Assembly (NCBI GenBank): GCA_964196325.1
Contig: CAXMST010000107.1
Span: 1 to 24,678, forward strand
Length of the DNA: 24,678 nucleotides
Source: CAXMST01 sp964196325
GTDB lineage: Bacteria > Actinomycetota > Thermoleophilia > Solirubrobacterales > 70-9
Direction of reading: 5' to 3'
The translations under genes and the position numbers were made by a program. The notes under the pieces are model-generated. The model ran no database searches. It was not told the origin of the DNA and worked only from the letters and a program-made list of their open reading frames with translations. Below are positions 21,035 to 24,678 of the stretch, piece after piece; the first letter of the stretch is position 1; every line of letters starts with the position of its first letter.

Positions 21035-21132
21035 CGGGACATCGCGGTCCAGGCTCCACCTGCGCCGGCTTCGCCCTCTGGGCGGTTATGGGGCTATGCG
21101 CCCCACCGGCGGTCTGCGGCTTCGAGAGCGGG
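21011..21132 (-). ncRNA. L10 leader: cis-regulatory ribosomal-protein leader RNA of rplJL
   Basis: Upstream of rplJ the minus-strand RNA can form a three-way structure: an outer 6-bp stem CGCCGG/CCGGCG (21111-21106 with 21068-21063) enclosing hairpins TGGGGC/GCCCCA (21105-21089) and CGCCC/GGGCG (21084-21072). The flanking AGACCGCCGGTG (21115-21104) and CCGGCGCAGGTGG resemble the known L10-binding leader consensus, which imitates the L10 site on 23S rRNA. CCCGCTC at 21132-21126 is perfectly complementary to GAGCGGG at 21023-21017, the 3' arm of the terminator, so an antiterminator can enclose the L10-binding element. This fits the attenuation known for the Bacillus rplJL operon, where L10-L12 binding favours termination. 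Confidence 0.75.
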
Positions 21133-21188
21133 CAGTCTAGGGGATCGGGCCGGCCGGCGGCCGCGCTCCCCCCCGGCCGTCGCCCCGC

Positions 21189-21935
21189 TTACGCCGCGGA
21201 CTCGGCCGGCGCCTCGATCAGGCCGGCCGCGGCGAGAATCTCCCCGGCGGCGGTCCGCGCGGTATCGATCTTGATCCCGGGGCCCATCGTCGAGGTCAGC
21301 GTGACGCTGAGCAGATAGCGGCCCTTCGAGGAAGCCGGCTTCGCCTTCACGATCTCGTCGATCACAGTCGCATAGTTCTCGAGCAGCGCTTGCGGCTGGA
21401 AGCTCGCCTTGCCGATTGTCAGGTGGATGATGGCCTGGCGATCAGTCCGGTACTCGACCTTGCCCGACTTGGAGTCCTCCACGGCCTTCGCAACCTCGGT
21501 TGTGACCGTGCCGACCTTGGGGTTCGGCATCAGGCCCTGTGGGCCCAGAACTCGGCCCAGGCGCCCCACCTTCGGCATCTGGTCCGGGGTCGCGATCGCG
21601 ACGTCGAAGTCGGTCCAGCCGGCCTCGACCCGCTCGGCCAGGTCGTCGGAGCCGACGAAATCGGCGCCGGCCTCCTGAGCCTCGCGGGCCTTGTCCCCCT
21701 CCGCGAACACGGCCACGGTGACATCGCCGCCGGTGCCGTTGGGGAGCGCGAGCGTGCCGCGCAGCTGCTCGTCCGCGTGGCGCACGTTGACGCCCAGGCG
21801 AATATGCAGCTCGATCGTCTCGTCGAACCGGGCGGAGGCGGTCTGCTTGAGCAAGTTGACCGCCTCGGCGGGGTCGTAGTTGTGCTTTCGGTCGACCATC
21901 TCGTGGGCCGCCCTGAATCGCTTTCCGCGAGCCAT
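21189..21935 (-). CDS. rplA: 50S ribosomal protein L1
   Basis: L1-stalk protein aiding E-site tRNA release and, in many bacteria, translational repressor of rplKA. The 248-residue product starts MARGKRFRAAHEMVDRKHNY and has RFDETIELHIRLGVNVRHAD, VAIATPDQMPKVGRLGRVLG, and PQGLMPNPKVGTVTTEVAKA, all diagnostic. An Ala/Glu-rich extension of about 15 residues ends the protein. The ATG at 21933-21935 has GGAGGGG 8 nt upstream and lies 2 nt after the rplK stop. A much longer in-frame ORF extending across rplK is a shadow. No separate L1-binding leader fits in the 11-nt nusG-rplK gap. Confidence 0.97.
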   Translation of the reverse strand: MARGKRFRAAHEMVDRKHNYDPAEAVNLLKQTASARFDETIELHIRLGVNVRHADEQLRGTLALPNGTGGDVTVAVFAEGDKAREAQEAGADFVGSDDLAERVEAGWTDFDVAIATPDQMPKVGRLGRVLGPQGLMPNPKVGTVTTEVAKAVEDSKSGKVEYRTDRQAIIHLTIGKASFQPQALLENYATVIDEIVKAKPASSKGRYLLSVTLTSTMGPGIKIDTARTAAGEILAAAGLIEAPAESAA

Positions 21936-21937
21936 TG

Positions 21938-22366
21938 CTAGATCCCCTCCACGTCGACGCCCATCGAACGGGCGGTGCCGGCGATGATTCTCGTCGCGGC
22001 GTCGAGGTCGTTCGCGTTCAGATCCGGCATCTTGCGCTCGGCAATCTGCCGCGCCTGATCGACGGTGATCGAGCCGACCTTGTCGGTATGGGGCACTCCG
22101 GAGCCCTTCGGGATCCCGGCCGCCTCCTTGATCAGCACCGCCGCCGGAGGCGTCTTCGTGATGAACGTGAAGCTGCGGTCCTCGAAGACCGTGATCTCGA
22201 CCGGGATGATCGTCCCCGAGTCCTGCTGCGTCTGCGCGTTGAACGCCTTGCAGAAGTCCATGATGTTGACACCGTGCTGACCCAGCGCAGGACCGACCGG
22301 GGGGGCCGGGTTGGCCGCCCCCGCAGGGATCTGCAGCTTGATCATTGTCAGAATCTTCTTCGCCAT
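21938..22366 (-). CDS. rplK: 50S ribosomal protein L11
   Basis: GTPase-associated-centre protein and thiostrepton target, also needed for RelA activation. The 142-residue product has IKLQIPAGAANPAPPVGPAL, then GQHGVNIMDFCKAFNAQTQ with the proline-rich N-terminal switch, and the rRNA-binding C-terminal domain (KVGSITVDQARQIAERKMPD, ending GTARSMGVDVEGI). The two prolines of the PAPPVGPALGQ element where thiostrepton resistance changes usually fall are present. The ATG at 22364-22366 has AGGTGG about 8 nt upstream, within the end of nusG; gap to nusG is 11 nt. Confidence 0.97.
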   Translation of the reverse strand: MAKKILTMIKLQIPAGAANPAPPVGPALGQHGVNIMDFCKAFNAQTQQDSGTIIPVEITVFEDRSFTFITKTPPAAVLIKEAAGIPKGSGVPHTDKVGSITVDQARQIAERKMPDLNANDLDAATRIIAGTARSMGVDVEGI

Positions 22367-22377
22367 TAGCGTTCCAC

Positions 22378-22956
22378 CTAGACCTTCTTGACTTGGTCGT
22401 AGCCAACCTCGACCGGCGTCTCCCGGCCGAAGATCGAGACCAGCACCTTGAGCTTTGCGGCATCGTCGTTGATCTCGGCGATCTCGCCGCTGAAGTCCGA
22501 GAGCGGGCCGGAGATCACCTTGACCGTCTCACCAACCTCGAACTGGGCCCGTTGCTTGGGCCGCTGTTCGGCCGCCGGGCCGCCACTGACGGGGGAGCCC
22601 GAGAGGGTGGTCGCCTCATCGGGAGCCGGCTCGGTGTGCAGCAGGTTGTCGACCTCGACCGGTGACAGCGGCAGCGGCTTGTTGCGCGCGCCAACGAACC
22701 CGGTCACCCCGGGGGTGTTCTTGACCAGGCCCCAGGCATCGTCGGTCATCTCCATCTGCACGAGCACATATCCCGGCATCGTGCGCTTCTCGACGTTGAC
22801 CTTCTTGCCGTCCTTGATCTCGGCCACCTCCTCGGTCGGGACCACGACCTGGCGGACCTTGCGGTCCTGGCTCATCGTCTCGACTCGGTGTTCGAGGTTG
22901 TGCTTGACCTTTTTCTCGTGACCCGAGTAGGTGTTGATCACGTACCAGCGGAACAT
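22378..22956 (-). CDS. nusG: Transcription elongation/antitermination factor NusG
   Basis: Binds the RNA polymerase clamp through its NGN domain and S10 or Rho through its KOW domain. The 192-residue product shows FRWYVINTYSGHEKKVKHNL, VPTEEVAEIKDGKKVNVEKR, and MPGYVLVQMEM (NGN, about 2-105), then a Pro/Glu/Ser/Gly-rich linker of about 30 residues (107-136), and the KOW domain (FEVGETVKVISGPLSDFSGE, 139-158, to the end). Length is normal for bacterial NusG outside the extended actinobacterial forms. It follows secE after 96 nt and precedes rplK by 11 nt. Confidence 0.97.
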   Translation of the reverse strand: MFRWYVINTYSGHEKKVKHNLEHRVETMSQDRKVRQVVVPTEEVAEIKDGKKVNVEKRTMPGYVLVQMEMTDDAWGLVKNTPGVTGFVGARNKPLPLSPVEVDNLLHTEPAPDEATTLSGSPVSGGPAAEQRPKQRAQFEVGETVKVISGPLSDFSGEIAEINDDAAKLKVLVSIFGRETPVEVGYDQVKKV

Positions 22957-23024
22957 CTCTTTGTGGCTCTCTCGCTCGTTTGCTTTGTAAGTCTGGTCAG
23001 GGTGTTCGTGTCGGTCTTCGGTTC

Positions 23025-23034
23025 AAGGAGGTGA
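23025..23034 (-). other. Anti-Shine-Dalgarno-like sequence in the secE-nusG mRNA spacer
   Basis: The transcribed strand reads TCACCTCCTT, identical to the conserved 3' tail of 16S rRNA. On the plus strand this is a perfect AAGGAGGTGA, but no plus-strand start codon follows at a suitable distance. It lies in the 96-nt gap about 70 nt before the nusG start. Confidence 0.5.
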
Positions 23035-23052
23035 CGGCGGGGCCGCTCTCGC

Positions 23053-23589
23053 TCAGGTGATCAGCAGATTCACGAGCCGGGAGAACAGCGCGTCGAGGAC
23101 GCCCAGGTAGGTGGCGGCGACGGCGACGAACAGCACGGTCACGGCCGAAGCCTGGACCAGCGTCTCACGATCGGGCCATTGGACCTTGCGCAGCTCGGCG
23201 ATCACCGAGGCGAAGAAGCTCATCACCCGGCCGCGCTCCCTGGGGGCCCTCGGCTCCCTCGGCGCCCTGCGCTCAGCCGACTCGCGCGCGGCCTTGGCCC
23301 GCTCCTTGTCGGCGCGGCGCCGCTGACGACGGCCGGACGCCTGCTCGGCGCCTGACGTTCCTCCGGCCGCAGCCTCCTCGGCACCTCCTACGTCGGCCCG
23401 CGAGGGGGCCGGGGCGCTGGCAGCCGCGGCGCTGGACTCGATTACCGCCTCGACCTCGGCGACATCTCCCGACTCGGGCACCTGGGTGTCGTGCTGCGCC
23501 TGGCTTTGCGACCGGCGGGCCCGCTGCTCCAGCTCCTGCTGGCGCTTCTTGCGCTGCTCAGCCTTTCGCTGTGCCCTCGACTTCGCCAT
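23053..23589 (-). CDS. secE: Preprotein translocase subunit SecE with long charged N-terminal extension
   Basis: Essential clamp of the SecY channel. The canonical single-helix SecE domain is C-terminal: FFASVIAELRKVQWPDRETL (125-144) is the amphipathic cytoplasmic helix and conserved hinge, followed by the transmembrane segment at about 147-168. Before it are about 120 residues of low-complexity sequence: a Lys/Arg/Gln-rich start (1-30), an Ala/Glu/Gly acidic middle (38-85) and an Arg/Glu/Ala-rich basic part (86-120). One-helix SecE proteins are usually 60-90 residues, so the extension is unusual. The ATG at 23587-23589 is supported by uninterrupted reading and the 30-nt gap to rpmG; an alternative internal Met at residue 123 would give a minimal SecE. 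Confidence 0.93.
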   Translation of the reverse strand: MAKSRAQRKAEQRKKRQQELEQRARRSQSQAQHDTQVPESGDVAEVEAVIESSAAAASAPAPSRADVGGAEEAAAGGTSGAEQASGRRQRRRADKERAKAARESAERRAPREPRAPRERGRVMSFFASVIAELRKVQWPDRETLVQASAVTVLFVAVAATYLGVLDALFSRLVNLLIT

Positions 23590-23619
23590 CAGTAGGTGCT
23601 CGCTCGACGCCCACCGGCG

Positions 23620-23781
23620 TCAGCGGGTCTCCTTGTGCGCCGTGTGCTTGCTGCACCAACGGCAGTACTTCGCCATTTCGATCCGATCGGGGTTGTTCCG
23701 ACGGGACTTGTTCGTCTGATAGTTGCGCCGCTTGCACTCCTCACATGCGAGGGTCACGGCAATCCGTACTTCTCCGGCCAT
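23620..23781 (-). CDS. rpmG: 50S ribosomal protein L33, zinc-binding form
   Basis: This short gene reads MAGEVRIAVTLACEECKRRN, then YQTNKSRRNNPDRIEMAKYC and RWCSKHTAHKETR, 53 residues, a typical L33. The CxxC pairs C13/C16 and C40/C43 are both intact, so it is the zinc-ribbon (C+) form used when zinc is available. The ATG is at 23779-23781 and the stop at 23620-23622, 30 nt before secE. Gene order rpmG-secE-nusG is the standard one. The tRNA-Trp often found beside rpmG/secE in bacteria is absent here. Confidence 0.95.
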   Translation of the reverse strand: MAGEVRIAVTLACEECKRRNYQTNKSRRNNPDRIEMAKYCRWCSKHTAHKETR

Positions 23782-23789
23782 AGCTCAGC

Positions 23790-23817
23790 TCTAGATCTCG
23801 ATCGGTTGATGTGGCAA
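23790..23817 (-). promoter_or_regulatory. Candidate promoter of rpmG-secE-nusG
   Basis: On the minus strand TTGCCA (23817-23812, five of six -35 bases) is followed after 16 nt by TCTAGA (23795-23790, a poor -10), which ends 8 nt before the rpmG ATG. There is no strong Shine-Dalgarno sequence, so initiation could be near-leaderless. The -10 match is weak and the call is tentative. Confidence 0.3.
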
Positions 23818-23945
23818 ACGTCGGCGCCCGCGGCGCGACTCCCTCACTCCCGGTCGCCGACCTCGAACTCTCTCGCGTGGGGAGACCGAATGGAACCTCT
23901 GCTCCGGGCACGAGGTCCGCACAGGATAGACAGACTCGGCCGCCG

Positions 23946-23974
23946 GGCGGCGCGCCGCCTCATCGCCCGATGAG
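23946..23974. other. Adjacent palindromes between the ABC permease gene and rpmG
   Basis: GGCGGCGCGCCGCC (23946-23959) is a perfect 14-bp palindrome, immediately followed by CTCATC-GCCC-GATGAG (23959-23974), a 6-bp stem with a 4-nt loop. They lie about 20-45 nt beyond the permease stop codon on its transcribed strand, a position expected for a terminator, but no U-run follows. The rest of this 211-nt spacer holds nothing I recognise, including no tRNA. Confidence 0.35.
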
Positions 23975-23992
23975 AAACGAGAAGGCTCCAGG

Positions 23993-24678
23993 CTAGTAAT
24001 CCGCCAGCGTGCCGGTGCGACGGGCGCGCCGCACTGCGGCCCTGAATCCCAGCAGCGAGATCGGGAGCAGGACGATGGCGGAGCCGATCAGGCCAAGCAA
24101 CCTCGCGCTCTCGACGTCGTCCCCGAGCAGCGCCGCCCGCAGGACCTCAAGGCTCCAGGTAATCGGGATCACCGCGGAGACGGCCTGAAGAGCACCGGGC
24201 AGGATCTCGATCGGGAAGTAGACGCCACTGAGCAGAGCGATCGCGCTCATCAGAAGGCCGACGATCGCGGTCGCGCGTTTGAAGAGCACGGTCAACGCGC
24301 CGATCGCGACGCCGAGCGCGGCGAAGAGCAAGAGGGTGCCGAGCAGGGCGAGGACCGCCGTAGCGACGCCGGTCGCGGAGGTGTCGAAGCGGAGGTCGAA
24401 GACGGCCACGGCGATCACGATCAACAGCAGTCCATTGACCAGGGCCCGGATGATCTCGTAAGCGGCGGAGGAGAGGATCACGAGCGAGAGGCTGGCGGGG
24501 GTCGTCATCAGCGCCTCGAAGGTGCCGGTCGTCTGCTCCTCACGGAGCTTGCGGGAGAAGCCGATCATCGCCGACTGCACGATCGTGAAGATCGCGATCC
24601 CGATCGCGACGAAGCCGAAGTAGCCGCCGTCGATCCCCTCGTCGGCGGCGAACTCGGCGTCGTCGATCACCTCGCCCA
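23993..24678 (-). CDS. ABC-2 type transporter permease, N-terminal part beyond window edge
   Basis: Membrane subunit of an ABC exporter. The visible 228 or so residues contain a hydrophobic segment (GYFGFVAIGIAIFTIVQSAM), the cytoplasmic coupling element SRKLREEQTTGTFEALMTTP, which is characteristic of ABC-2 permeases of the DrrB/NodJ type, and four further helices ending before GFRAAVRRARRTGTLADY. A GTG at 24668-24670 is in frame, but the frame is open upstream to the edge and the family normally has another helix and about 60 residues before GYFGF, so I treat the gene as 5'-truncated. Its ATPase partner is not in the window; substrate is unknown. It is upstream of rpmG and probably functionally unrelated. 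Confidence 0.88.
   Translation of the reverse strand, partial: GEVIDDAEFAADEGIDGGYFGFVAIGIAIFTIVQSAMIGFSRKLREEQTTGTFEALMTTPASLSLVILSSAAYEIIRALVNGLLLIVIAVAVFDLRFDTSATGVATAVLALLGTLLLFAALGVAIGALTVLFKRATAIVGLLMSAIALLSGVYFPIEILPGALQAVSAVIPITWSLEVLRAALLGDDVESARLLGLIGSAIVLLPISLLGFRAAVRRARRTGTLADY

Noticed and set aside
22378..22463. Long frame joining rplA through rplK into the nusG end (21189-22463)
   Set aside because: Only the part from 21935 is L1; the upstream part is out of frame with L11 and overlaps it completely.
23782..23992. Possible tRNA gene (tRNA-Trp or similar) upstream of rpmG
   Set aside because: Neither strand shows a T-arm consensus with a matching acceptor stem; a GTCGGCG/CGCCGAC inverted repeat is present but does not fit a cloverleaf.

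Overview
The window is a high-GC bacterial housekeeping locus. It joins the rpmG-secE-nusG-rplKA-rplJL-rpoBC cluster to the str operon (rpsL, rpsG, fusA, tuf) and the first part of the S10 operon (rpsJ to rpsC), almost all on the minus strand. Gene order, frequent GTG/TTG starts, the long charged coiled-coil insertion in RpoC and the sequence around the rifampicin pocket of RpoB point to Actinomycetota. A deep-branching class such as Thermoleophilia/Solirubrobacterales is my best guess, but that rests on general resemblance, not on a database search.

Layout from right to left, the direction of transcription. The 3' part of an ABC-2 type permease enters from the right edge (23993-24678). Then come rpmG, secE, nusG, rplK and rplA (23781-21189). 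An L10-type leader RNA with a textbook intrinsic terminator (about 21132-21011) precedes rplJ and rplL. A 290-nt spacer with strong hairpins and a good sigma70-type promoter leads into rpoB and rpoC (19616-11923). Between rpoC and rpsL lies a non-ribosomal island: a secreted protein of unknown function on the minus strand, and three plus-strand genes (a HAD-like phosphatase-fold protein, a one-helix membrane protein and an NAD(P)-binding SDR). rpsL and rpsG follow (9526-8650). A plus-strand four-helix membrane protein of unknown function separates rpsG from fusA, so the str operon is split. fusA has its own upstream intrinsic terminator/attenuator. tuf, rpsJ, rplC, rplD, rplW, rplB, rpsS, rplV and rpsC then run to the left edge with minimal gaps or overlaps; rpsC is truncated by the window.

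Functionally, the window encodes the RNA polymerase beta and beta' subunits, the transcription factor NusG, the SecE translocon subunit, two translational GTPases, and 13 ribosomal proteins (S3 partial, S7, S10, S12, S19, L1, L2, L3, L4, L7/L12, L10, L11, L22, L23 and L33 are all recognised by sequence, giving five small-subunit and ten large-subunit proteins in all). The regulatory features are more interesting than the coding content: an L10 attenuator with mutually exclusive pairings, a second attenuator-like terminator before fusA, and start codons sitting 7-8 nt after -10-like hexamers, suggesting leaderless transcription of rpsL and of the divergent island genes. I found no mobile element, CRISPR array, tRNA or rRNA gene, and no intergenic stretch above 300 nt. 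I see no convincing new multi-gene system; the best candidates for undescribed biology are the island genes between rpoC and rpsL, the membrane protein inserted in the str operon, and the extended SecE N-terminus.
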